Source: an uncultured Erythrobacter sp.
GTDB lineage: Bacteria > Pseudomonadota > Alphaproteobacteria > Sphingomonadales > Sphingomonadaceae
Length of the DNA: 12,643 bases
Direction of reading: 5' to 3'
NCBI GenBank assembly: GCA_913061345.1
Contig: CAJXTZ010000062.1
Coordinates: 1-12,643 of the forward strand
Shown piece by piece: positions 6,266-12,643 of the stretch (its first letter is position 1; each line of letters starts with the position of its first letter). Position numbers and translations under genes: made by a program. Under the pieces are notes generated by a model. It had not been told where the DNA came from. It made no database searches and saw nothing but the letters and a program-made list of their open reading frames with translations.

Positions 6266-6450
6266 TTAATTTCCCCCCTCGGGTTTGGCCACAGATTACG
6301 CAGCCATGGTTTCGCCAGTGCGCAGACCCGAAGCGCGTTGCTAAATGTTAAGTTGCCAGAACAATGCCGGTTTCGCAATCATCCGTTAGAATTAGTGAGA
6401 AACGAAAAATCACCTGACGGCTTATGCCGATATCCAAATGGCAACTTGAA
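6266..6450. other. Intergenic region upstream of ihfB
   Basis: This stretch should hold the ihfB promoter and the end of the GntR-type transcript. It is more AT-rich than its flanks around 6340-6410. I see no open frame of note and no convincing hairpin with a T-run. Confidence 0.4.
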
Positions 6451-6789
6451 TCAGGCATGGTTCAGAAGATCTGCCGGCTTGAGACCAAGGCGATTCATAC
6501 GTTTGCGTATTTCTGGCCATTCCTCCTGCAGGAATACATCACGTTCCGTCTGGCGCAACCGGTCCGCCGCACCTTCGCGCACGAACATGCCAACACCGCG
6601 CTGCACGCGGATCAAACCGTCGGACTGGAATTGCTGGTAGGCCTTGGCCACGGTCAGCGGATTGGCGCCCTGCGCGGCCGCAAAAGCCCGCACCGAGGGC
6701 AGCATTTCGCCTTCCGGATAGCTGCCGTCGATGATGGCAGCAGCAATCTGCTCTCGCAATCTAAGGTAGACGGGGCGGGTATCGACCAT
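6451..6789 (-). CDS. GntR family transcriptional regulator, YtrA-like
   Basis: A 112-residue regulator. Residues 1-70 are a GntR winged helix-turn-helix: RPVYLRLREQIAAAIIDGSY, PEGEMLPSVRAFAAAQGANP, LTVAKAYQQFQSDGLIRVQR, GVGMF. Only about 40 residues follow, predicted helical (LRQTERDVFLQEEWPEIRKR), which is the short C-terminal form of the YtrA subfamily rather than the larger FadR, HutC or aminotransferase-like effector domains. YtrA regulators usually repress transport operons and their own gene. It is divergent from the POT transporter operon with 184 bases between the starts, which makes that operon its likely target. The ATG at 6789 has a weak ribosome binding site. Family is firm, target is inferred. 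Confidence 0.92.
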   Translation of the reverse strand: MVDTRPVYLRLREQIAAAIIDGSYPEGEMLPSVRAFAAAQGANPLTVAKAYQQFQSDGLIRVQRGVGMFVREGAADRLRQTERDVFLQEEWPEIRKRMNRLGLKPADLLNHA

Positions 6790-6973
6790 AGGTGATTGAG
6801 TGCCATAATACAGCGGGGCAGGTCAAGCGTACGGCAAGAAAAATTGCAGTCCCGAGGCAGTTTCACGCGTAACTTGGCTTCACATGCGCAAAACTATCGT
6901 TAGGGTGCCCGTTTTTCGGGACGAGTCCGACGAAGATCGGAACGGACAGGCAACACACATTGAGGACGTACGA
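6790..6973. promoter_or_regulatory. Divergent promoter region, gntR-type gene and peptide transporter
   Basis: These 184 bases separate two divergent starts. On the minus strand a TTGACC and a TATTAT lie upstream of the regulator, but with too short a spacing to call a standard promoter. The plus strand shows a CCCG-TTTTT-CGGG hairpin at 6908-6920 in the presumed leader and a GAGG ribosome binding site at 6962-6965, eight bases before the transporter ATG. No clear palindromic operator is visible. Confidence 0.4.
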
Positions 6974-8611
6974 ATGAAAGACATGGGCTTGTGGAACGAG
7001 GGCGACTGGATCGTGGCAATCGCCTCCGTCGTTCTTGCGCTTTTCCTGATCGCCGGTGCCTGGGCGGTCACCCGCAAGCAACCCGAAGTCGGCGGCCACC
7101 CCAAGGGCCTGTACATCCTCTTCTTCGCAGAAATGTGGGAGCGGTTCTCCTACTACGGCATGCGCGCGCTGCTGATCTTCTACCTGACGCAGCACTGGCT
7201 CTATAACGATAGCGCTTCCAACATCATCTACGGCGCCTACGTCAGCCTGGTATATATCACTCCGGTCCTGGGTGGCTGGCTGGCCGACCGTTACCTGGGC
7301 CAGCGCAAGGCCGTGCTGTTCGGCGCGGTGCTGCTTACCCTGGGTCACTTCTTCATGGCGTTCGAGGGAACGGGCGGACAGAACGATCCCACCATCAATA
7401 TCTTCTGGCTGGCGCTCAGCTTCATCATCGTGGGTTCGGGCTTCCTGAAAGCCAATATCTCGGTGATCGTGGGCCAGCTTTATCCCCGTACCGACGTGCG
7501 CCGCGATGGCGCCTACACCATCTTCTACATGGGCATTAACGTGGGCGCCGCGATCGGTACGATTATCGCCGGTTACCTGGGCGTGACCATCGGCTGGGCC
7601 TATGGCTTCGGCGCTGCCGGTATCGGCATGCTGCTGGGCCTGGTCGTCTTCGTTCTCGGCAAGCCCTTGCTGCTGGGCCAGGGCGAACCGCCAAAGCCGC
7701 TTACCAAGGGTACGGAGTGGACCATGTATGGCGTTGGCGCCGTGGGCGTTGCCATCATGTGGCTGCTTATCCAGTACCAGTCCGTCGTCGGCGGACTGAT
7801 GCTGGTCTGCGGCGTGGCGCTGCTGGCCTATGTCCTGCTCGAGGCTTTCAAGCTCGACAAGCATCCGCGTGAACGCATGTTCGCCATCCTGTTCCTCATC
7901 GCTCTCCAGCCACTGTTCTGGGGCCTGTTCGAACAGGCGGGCGGATCGCTGAACCTGTTCACCGATCGCTTCATCGATCTCGGCGGCGTTCCCGCTCCAA
8001 TCTTCCAGTCGATCAACCCCATCTACATTATCCTGCTGGCACCTTTGTTTGCCGGGCTGTGGACCTGGCTTGGCCGTCGCGGGCTCGAACCCTCTACGCC
8101 TGCGAAATTCGGTCTTGGTCTCGTACAACTGGGTTTCGGCTTCCTCGTTCTTGTCTGGGGCGCGGCATCGGTGAGTGCGGGCGAACTGGTACCGGTGATC
8201 TTCCTGTTCGGTATCTACCTGTTCCACACCACGGGTGAACTTTGCCTCTCGCCGGTCGGCCTCAGCGCAATGAACCGCCTGGCACCGCGGCACCTTGCCT
8301 CGCTCATCATGGGTGCATGGTTCTTCGCAACGGCAGGCGGCAACTTCGTCGCCGGCATGATCGGCGCTGCGACAGGTGGCGAAGATGGCGAGATGACCCG
8401 TGAAGGTACGATAGAAATCTACCAGCAGATCGGCTGGGTCGCGATTGCCGTGGGCATCGTGGTGATCATCATCGCCCGATGGGTGAAGAGACTGATGCAT
8501 CTCGATACGCTGGCTGACGATAACGTGGGCGACGATCTGGAAGGCCAGTCCGAAGGTCCGGGCGAACCGCAGGGCGCAGGCATCCACCCCACCACCAATC
8601 CGAAGGGCTGA
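6974..8611 (+). CDS. POT family proton-dependent oligopeptide transporter
   Basis: A 545-residue inner-membrane transporter of the POT/PTR family (major facilitator fold), which imports di- and tripeptides with protons. The PTR signature is clear in the first conserved helix (FFAEMWERFSYYGMRALLIF, with the ExxER proton-coupling motif) and is followed by GGWLADRYLGQRKAVL. The second half holds FWGLFEQAGGSLNLFTDRF and GELCLSPVGLSAMNRLAP, also family hallmarks. The ATG at 6974 has a good GAGG site; an ATG at 6884 would add 30 polar residues and is unlikely. There is an extra hydrophobic span (WIVAIASVVLALFLIAGAWA) before the canonical first helix, and an acidic, Gly/Pro-rich tail of about 35 residues. 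It is the first gene of an operon with two amidohydrolases (four bases to the next start). Confidence 0.94.
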   Translation: MKDMGLWNEGDWIVAIASVVLALFLIAGAWAVTRKQPEVGGHPKGLYILFFAEMWERFSYYGMRALLIFYLTQHWLYNDSASNIIYGAYVSLVYITPVLGGWLADRYLGQRKAVLFGAVLLTLGHFFMAFEGTGGQNDPTINIFWLALSFIIVGSGFLKANISVIVGQLYPRTDVRRDGAYTIFYMGINVGAAIGTIIAGYLGVTIGWAYGFGAAGIGMLLGLVVFVLGKPLLLGQGEPPKPLTKGTEWTMYGVGAVGVAIMWLLIQYQSVVGGLMLVCGVALLAYVLLEAFKLDKHPRERMFAILFLIALQPLFWGLFEQAGGSLNLFTDRFIDLGGVPAPIFQSINPIYIILLAPLFAGLWTWLGRRGLEPSTPAKFGLGLVQLGFGFLVLVWGAASVSAGELVPVIFLFGIYLFHTTGELCLSPVGLSAMNRLAPRHLASLIMGAWFFATAGGNFVAGMIGAATGGEDGEMTREGTIEIYQQIGWVAIAVGIVVIIIARWVKRLMHLDTLADDNVGDDLEGQSEGPGEPQGAGIHPTTNPKG

Positions 8612-8615
8612 TAGA

Positions 8616-10013
8616 ATGACGGGTCGTTTCTTCAACCGGGGCGGCCCGTCCGCCCTGTTGCTCTCCGCCGCCGCGCTGGCGTTGACCGGCTGCGCTGCTG
8701 CCTCCGGTACGGAGCGTCCGGCAACTGCCGCTGCGCCAGGCTCTGCTGAAGAGCCTTACGCCTCCACCTACGAGGCATATCCCGGTGTACCCACGGCTAT
8801 CACGGGCGCCACCATCTATGATGGTGCAGGAGGCCGCATCGAGAACGGCACGGTACTGTTTGCCGAAGGCGAAGTTGTCGGCGTGGGTGGGGCAGACCTC
8901 GCCATTCCCGCAGGTTACACCCGCCTGGACGGCACGGGGCGCTTCGTCACTCCGGGTATCATCGATATCCACTCGCACCTGGGCGACTATCCCACTCCTT
9001 CGGTGGCCGCGCATAGCGATGGCAACGAAGCAACCGATCCCACCACGCCCGAGGTGTGGGCGGAACATTCGGTCTGGCCGCAGGATCCCGGCTTCAGCCG
9101 CGCACTGGCCAATGGCGGGATCACCACGCTGATGGTCCTGCCCGGCTCGGCAAATCTGATGGGCGGGCGTTCGGTAACGTTACGCAACGTGCCCAGCCGC
9201 ACCGTGCAGGGAATGAAATTTCCCGGCGCGCCTTATTCCATGAAAATGGCCTGCGGCGAAAATCCCAAGCGTGTTTACGGCGGCAGGGGTCGCATGCCTT
9301 CCACCCGCATGGGCAATTTCGCGGTCAATCGCGAAACCTTTATCCAGGCGCAGGATTACATGGCCGAGGAAGAGCCTGACCGCGATCTGGCGATGGAAAC
9401 GCTGGCCGGCGTGCTGAGCGGCGATATCCTGATCCAGAATCATTGCTACCGCGCCGATGAAATGGCCTTGGTAATGAGCATGGCTGAGGAGTTCGGCTAT
9501 CAGGTTTCCGCCTTCCACCACGCGGTGGAAAGCTACAAGATCGCAGACATGCTGCGCGACAACGGCGTATGCAGCGCAGTGTGGGCGGACTGGTACGGCT
9601 TCAAGATGGAAGCCTACGACGCTATTCCCGAGAACGCTGCCCTCATCCACAATCAGGGCGCCTGCGTGGTGATCCATTCGGATGACGAGAACGGCATTCA
9701 GCGCCTGAACCAGGAAGCTGCCAAGGCGCAGGCCGATGGTCGCCGTATGGGCATAGAGATTGCCGACGCCGACGTGATCGGCTGGATCACCCTCAACGCC
9801 GCACGCGCCATGGGCATCGACGCAATGACCGGCAGCCTGGAAGCAGGCAAGATGGCCGATGTGGTGCTGTGGAACGGCGATCCCCTGTCCATCTACTCGC
9901 GGCCCGAAATGGTCTGGATCGATGGTGCCATGATGTACGACATGAACGATCCCGCCATGCGTCCGGTCAGCGATTTCGAACTGGGCCAGCCGGGCGAAGG
10001 AGATGTGAAATGA
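8616..10013 (+). CDS. Lipoprotein amidohydrolase, imidazolonepropionase-like
   Basis: A 465-residue exported enzyme of the amidohydrolase superfamily. A lipoprotein signal (LLLSAAALALTGC, lipid-modified Cys26) places it in the cell envelope. The metal centre is visible: HSH at 119-121 in TPGIIDIHSHLG, His276 (IQNHCYRADE), His301/302 (AFHHAVESYK) and Asp356 (VVIHSDDENG). The composite beta-sandwich closes with AGKMADVVLWNGDPLS. Related enzymes hydrolyse cyclic amides, C-terminal dipeptides or isoaspartyl bonds; the substrate cannot be read from sequence. The start has an AAGGG site and lies four bases after the transporter stop. The stop overlaps the next start (ATGA). The pairing with a peptide transporter suggests a dipeptidase-like role, which is inference. 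Confidence 0.92.
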   Translation: MTGRFFNRGGPSALLLSAAALALTGCAAASGTERPATAAAPGSAEEPYASTYEAYPGVPTAITGATIYDGAGGRIENGTVLFAEGEVVGVGGADLAIPAGYTRLDGTGRFVTPGIIDIHSHLGDYPTPSVAAHSDGNEATDPTTPEVWAEHSVWPQDPGFSRALANGGITTLMVLPGSANLMGGRSVTLRNVPSRTVQGMKFPGAPYSMKMACGENPKRVYGGRGRMPSTRMGNFAVNRETFIQAQDYMAEEEPDRDLAMETLAGVLSGDILIQNHCYRADEMALVMSMAEEFGYQVSAFHHAVESYKIADMLRDNGVCSAVWADWYGFKMEAYDAIPENAALIHNQGACVVIHSDDENGIQRLNQEAAKAQADGRRMGIEIADADVIGWITLNAARAMGIDAMTGSLEAGKMADVVLWNGDPLSIYSRPEMVWIDGAMMYDMNDPAMRPVSDFELGQPGEGDVK

Positions 10014-11383
10014 AGCGCCTCCTCAGCATCGCAGCCTCTGCAATAGCAATCGCCGCAACGCCGGTCGCCGCGCAGGATATCGCCATTACCGGCGCAACCG
10101 TGGCCACCGGTGACGGCAGCGACCCCATCACCAATGCCACCGTCGTGGTGCAGGGCGGCCGCGTGGTTGCCGCAGGCAGTGGAGTTTCCGCGCCCGCAGG
10201 CGTGCCTGTCGTCGATGGCAGCGGCATGTGGGTAACGCCCGGCCTCTTTGCTTCCGTCACCAATCTTGGCCTGGTGGATGTGGATGCCGTGGCGGACAGC
10301 AATGATGTGAACGCCAGCGATTCGCCATTCGGTGCCGCGCTCGACGTATCGCCCGTTATCAATCCCAATGCTCAGGATTTCGGCTACAGCCGCGCGGGCG
10401 GCGTAACCCGTGCCAGCGTGACGCCGGGCGCGGGAGCCTCGATCTTCGCCGGCCAGGGCGCAATCGTGGATCTTGGCGCGGATTACGATGCCGTACGCCA
10501 TCCGCGCGCCTTCCAGTACGTGGAAATGGGTGAGCGCGGCGCATGGCTGGCTGGCGGCAGCCGTACTTCCGCCCATGCCCTGCTCCGCAACGCCTTGCAG
10601 GAAGCAGGCTCCTTCGGTGATGCGGCAGAACTTTCCAGCAGCCGCCAGACGCGCGGCAATCGTCCGGGCGAGACGATCGGCCTCGATTCGCGCTTTTCTC
10701 CCGGTGCCGACCGCTCCAGCGACGTGCTGCTGACCCGCTTCGATGCCGCAGCCCTGGTGCCGGTGGTGAAGGGTGAGCAGAAGGTCTACATCGAAGTGGA
10801 GCGCGCGAGCGACATCCTTTCTGCCCTTTCCCTGAAGGAAGAGTTCCCCGCGCTCGACATGGTCCTGGTGGGCGCGGCGGAGGGCTGGATGGTCGCAGAC
10901 CGCATTGCGGCCGCGGGCGTTCCGGTCATCGCCGCAGCCTTGCGCGACCTGCCGGTTTCGTTCGAACAGCTGGCCGCCACGCAAAGCAATGTGGGGCGCA
11001 TGGTGGATGCAGGCGTTACCGTTGCCATCGGCGGCTACGACAGCAGCGGCGACCATCCACGCAACCTGCCGCAGCAGGCGGGCAACATGGTCGCGCTGAA
11101 CCGCGTCCCGGGGGCCACCGGACTGACCTGGGCAGAGGCTTTTGCCGCAATTACATCGATACCTGCCGCAGTGGCGGGGCTGGAAGGCCGGGTCGGCGTT
11201 CTGGCTGCGGGCGCCCATGGCGACCTGGTGGTATGGGATGGCGATCCGCTGGAAACAAGTTCCGCTCCGGTCCGCGTGTATATTGACGGCGTGGAACAGC
11301 CACTTACAAATCACCAGACCCGGTTGAGGGACCGCTATCGGTCGCTCGACGAAACGAAGTTGCCGCGCGCCTACGAGCGATAG
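10010..11383 (+). CDS. Exported amidohydrolase homologue lacking the HxH metal site
   Basis: A 457-residue homologue of the preceding protein, with a cleavable signal peptide (MKRLLSIAASAIAIAATPVA, cut before QD) and the composite sandwich at both ends (DIAITGATVATGDGSDPITN; GAHGDLVVWDGDPLE). It aligns with its neighbour at the metal-binding turn, but TPGIIDIHSHLG is replaced by TPGLFASVTNLG, so both histidines become Val83 and Asn85. The barrel region (DMVLVGAAEGWMVADRIAAA, RMVDAGVTVAIGGYDSSGDH) also lacks the expected His residues on later strands. It is therefore probably non-catalytic and may partner or regulate the first enzyme. ATG overlaps the upstream stop, so translation is coupled. 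The ATG at 9869 of the longer frame lies inside the first enzyme and is rejected. Confidence 0.9.
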   Translation: MKRLLSIAASAIAIAATPVAAQDIAITGATVATGDGSDPITNATVVVQGGRVVAAGSGVSAPAGVPVVDGSGMWVTPGLFASVTNLGLVDVDAVADSNDVNASDSPFGAALDVSPVINPNAQDFGYSRAGGVTRASVTPGAGASIFAGQGAIVDLGADYDAVRHPRAFQYVEMGERGAWLAGGSRTSAHALLRNALQEAGSFGDAAELSSSRQTRGNRPGETIGLDSRFSPGADRSSDVLLTRFDAAALVPVVKGEQKVYIEVERASDILSALSLKEEFPALDMVLVGAAEGWMVADRIAAAGVPVIAAALRDLPVSFEQLAATQSNVGRMVDAGVTVAIGGYDSSGDHPRNLPQQAGNMVALNRVPGATGLTWAEAFAAITSIPAAVAGLEGRVGVLAAGAHGDLVVWDGDPLETSSAPVRVYIDGVEQPLTNHQTRLRDRYRSLDETKLPRAYER

Positions 11384-11420
11384 AGCAAGCTATCCGCTCC
11401 TGGCGCTGAACGGGGGGAGA

Positions 11421-11447
11421 GGGCGGGGCCAATGGCTCCGCCCTTTT
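11421..11447 (+). terminator. Intrinsic terminator of the transporter operon
   Basis: A ten-base GC-rich stem, GGGCGGGGCC and GGCTCCGCCC (one G-T pair), with a three-base loop, followed directly by TTTT. It lies 37 bases after the last amidohydrolase stop. Confidence 0.88.
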
Positions 11448-11492
11448 CATATCGGCGAACGGTGTGATACTCCCCCATGGAAGGAAATTGCC

Positions 11493-12170
11493 ATGGACTA
11501 CGCGCTCGTTTCGCTGATCGCCGCCAGCATAGCCCTTGTCGGCACGCATTTCGCATTGTCGCACCCGCTGCGCGCGCCGCTGGTCAAGAGCCTGGGCGCA
11601 AATGGCTTCATGGCCCTTTATTCCATAACCGCGCTTGCCTGCCTGTACTGGATGGCGCAGGGCTTCAGGGCAGCCCCGCCTGCCTCGCTAGGGGGCAGCG
11701 GAGCGGCAGGCTGGATCTTCGCCAGCGCACTGACGCTGGTGGCCGTGGTGTTGCTCTTCGGCTCATTCCGCAAAAACCCCGCCCTGCCCGCGCCCGGCGC
11801 AGCCGATCTGGCGGCAACACGCCAGCCGACCGGCGTCTTCGCCGTCACCCGCCACCCGATGATGTGGAGCTTTGCGCTATGGGCAGTTTCGCATATCGCA
11901 CTATGGTGGAGCTGGCGCACTAATATCGTGGCGCTGGCGATCTTCACCCTCGCCCTGCTCGGCGCGCATTTGCAGGATCGAAAGAAGGCCGTGGCCATGG
12001 GCGATGCATGGCAACAATGGCAGGCCCGAACCAGCTACTGGCCGCGCTTGAGCAAGCTGCTTTCGGCAGGCTGGATGCTGTGGCTGGCCGCGCTGGCGAC
12101 ATGGCTGGCGCTGACATGGATACATATCGCCATGGCCGGAATTCCGGCAGGCATTTGGCGGTGGCTGTGA
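11493..12170 (+). CDS. NnrU family integral membrane protein
   Basis: A 225-residue protein with about six membrane helices. Family features are the start SLIAASIALVGTHFALSHPL followed by RAPLVKSLG, and the central TRHPMMWSFALWAVSHIALW with its conserved His residues, then LGAHLQDRKKA. NnrU was first described as a protein needed for growth on nitric oxide and nitrite reduction in alphaproteobacteria. The fold is shared with isoprenylcysteine methyltransferase-like membrane proteins, and many members have no link to denitrification; no nitrogen gene is seen here. The ATG at 11493 follows an AAGGA about nine bases upstream. It follows a terminator, so it has its own promoter, and it converges on the S41 peptidase gene with 18 bases between the stops. 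Confidence 0.9.
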   Translation: MDYALVSLIAASIALVGTHFALSHPLRAPLVKSLGANGFMALYSITALACLYWMAQGFRAAPPASLGGSGAAGWIFASALTLVAVVLLFGSFRKNPALPAPGAADLAATRQPTGVFAVTRHPMMWSFALWAVSHIALWWSWRTNIVALAIFTLALLGAHLQDRKKAVAMGDAWQQWQARTSYWPRLSKLLSAGWMLWLAALATWLALTWIHIAMAGIPAGIWRWL

Positions 12171-12188
12171 CGGTAAGCTTGCTGCTTC

Positions 12189-12617
12189 TCAGTCCGCGCA
12201 GCTAGTTATCGGCGCAAAGTCCTCTCGCGGTATTCCCTCGATGCTGAAAAGGCGCTCAAACGGCAGTTTCACGGTGATGCCGCCGATCTCGAAATCTCCA
12301 ATCGCACCCAGAAGGCCAGCCATCCTGTCGCCTTCAATGCAGGCGCCCAGCTCGGCCATCCCCAATGCCAGCCCTTCACCCATCGAGCCGGTCCAGCGCC
12401 CGACGCGCACCACGACCGGGCCTGGGTGATATTTGTTCTCACGCGGCTCCACCAGTTCAAGCCAGCTACGCGCGATACCCGTTTGCCGCTCTTCACGCGG
12501 GAGCTGGTGCATCTGGTATGGCGTCGGTTGGCGCGCGAACCAACCCATGATAGCGCGTGCCACCACTGTGTTTCCGCCACCTGGAGTTCGGGTGAGGTCG
12601 AGGGTGATCGTGTCACC
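12189..12617 (-). CDS. S41 family peptidase, C-terminal part only
   Basis: The 143 C-terminal residues of a serine protease of family S41 (tail-specific or tricorn type). The frame begins with the core strand GDTITLDLTRTPGGG and contains the nucleophile loop VVVRVGRWTGSMGEGLALGM, where the Ser of GSMGE fits the catalytic serine. The end LFSIEGIPREDFAPI is typical of a group of sphingomonad and related S41 proteins. The Lys that completes the Ser-Lys dyad in CtpA-type enzymes is not visible at the usual GxxxGK position, where the sequence reads GDRMAGLLGA, so this may be a variant dyad. The 5' part is missing: from 12618 on the bases are sequencing adapter, so any start codon read there (MYKRQ) is false. 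Confidence 0.85.
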   Translation of the reverse strand, partial: GDTITLDLTRTPGGGNTVVARAIMGWFARQPTPYQMHQLPREERQTGIARSWLELVEPRENKYHPGPVVVRVGRWTGSMGEGLALGMAELGACIEGDRMAGLLGAIGDFEIGGITVKLPFERLFSIEGIPREDFAPITSCAD

Positions 12618-12643
12618 CTGTCTCTTATACACATCTCCGAGCC
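12618..12643. other. Nextera/Tn5 adapter sequence at contig end (artefact)
   Basis: The last 26 bases are the 19-base Tn5 mosaic end CTGTCTCTTATACACATCT followed by CCGAGCC, the start of the Nextera read-2 adapter. This is library-preparation sequence left in the assembly. Translated, it gives the well-known false N-termini MYKRQ and MCIRDR. Confidence 0.97.

Noticed and set aside
6863..8635. 590-codon open frame on the minus strand opposite the POT transporter
   Set aside because: It is rich in His, Asp, Glu and Gln with no hydrophobic core, the typical antisense of a GC-rich membrane protein gene, while the plus strand has clear PTR family motifs.
9893..11314. 473-codon minus-strand frame opposite the second amidohydrolase
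   Set aside because: Low-complexity His/Ala/Gly-rich translation without domains. The plus-strand amidohydrolase explains the region, including signal peptide and C-terminal sandwich.
12189..12632. Full-length small protein starting MYKRQ
   Set aside because: The first five codons are the Tn5 mosaic end; the genuine frame is a truncated S41 peptidase.
1..12643. CRISPR array, insertion sequence or long direct repeats
   Set aside because: I saw no regularly spaced repeats, no transposase and no terminal inverted repeats on reading both strands.

Overview
The window looks like part of an alphaproteobacterial chromosome, most likely a sphingomonad (Sphingomonadales, perhaps Erythrobacteraceae-like). 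The right half is GC-rich. It carries a 94-residue IHF-beta, an NnrU-type membrane protein, and a POT peptide transporter followed by two imidazolonepropionase-like amidohydrolases. Taxonomy is inferred from gene content and codon style, because no rRNA is present. The contig is an Illumina/Nextera assembly: its last 26 bases are transposase adapter, not genome.

The left part (about 1-5200) looks like a genomic island. A tyrosine-recombinase gene (4070-5169), broken by frameshifts and a nonsense codon, lies against the 3' end of tRNA-Leu(UAA) (5199-5284, minus strand), which is the usual arrangement for an element integrated at a tRNA gene. Left of it, all on the minus strand, is a compact cluster. 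In transcription order it reads: membrane-anchored LuxR-type HTH protein (3486-2965), 110-aa helical protein (2899-2567), about 5-TM membrane protein (2525-2010), RadC/JAB protein (2115-1486), 61-aa protein (1489-1304), 83-aa protein with a lasso-leader-like N-terminus (1307-1056), 56-aa tail-anchored protein starting at GTG (1055-885), and a FixJ-like regulator with a degenerate receiver (834-178). Stops and starts overlap or touch at four consecutive junctions, so the core is almost certainly one translationally coupled transcript. I know no named system with this composition, and it is the best candidate here for something undescribed. The distal island boundary lies outside the window.

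The right part is ordinary chromosome. A small secreted protein (5483-5881, plus) converges on ihfB (6265-5981, minus, TTG start) across a strong bidirectional terminator. A YtrA-type GntR regulator (6789-6451, minus) is divergent from an apparent operon on the plus strand: POT transporter (6974-8611), lipoprotein amidohydrolase (8616-10013) and exported amidohydrolase homologue (10010-11383), closed by a terminator. The second amidohydrolase has lost the metal-binding HxH, so it may be a non-catalytic partner. Together they suggest regulated uptake and periplasmic processing of small peptides or related amides. An NnrU family gene (11493-12170, plus) then converges on the C-terminal part of an S41 peptidase (12617-12189, minus), which is cut off by the adapter.
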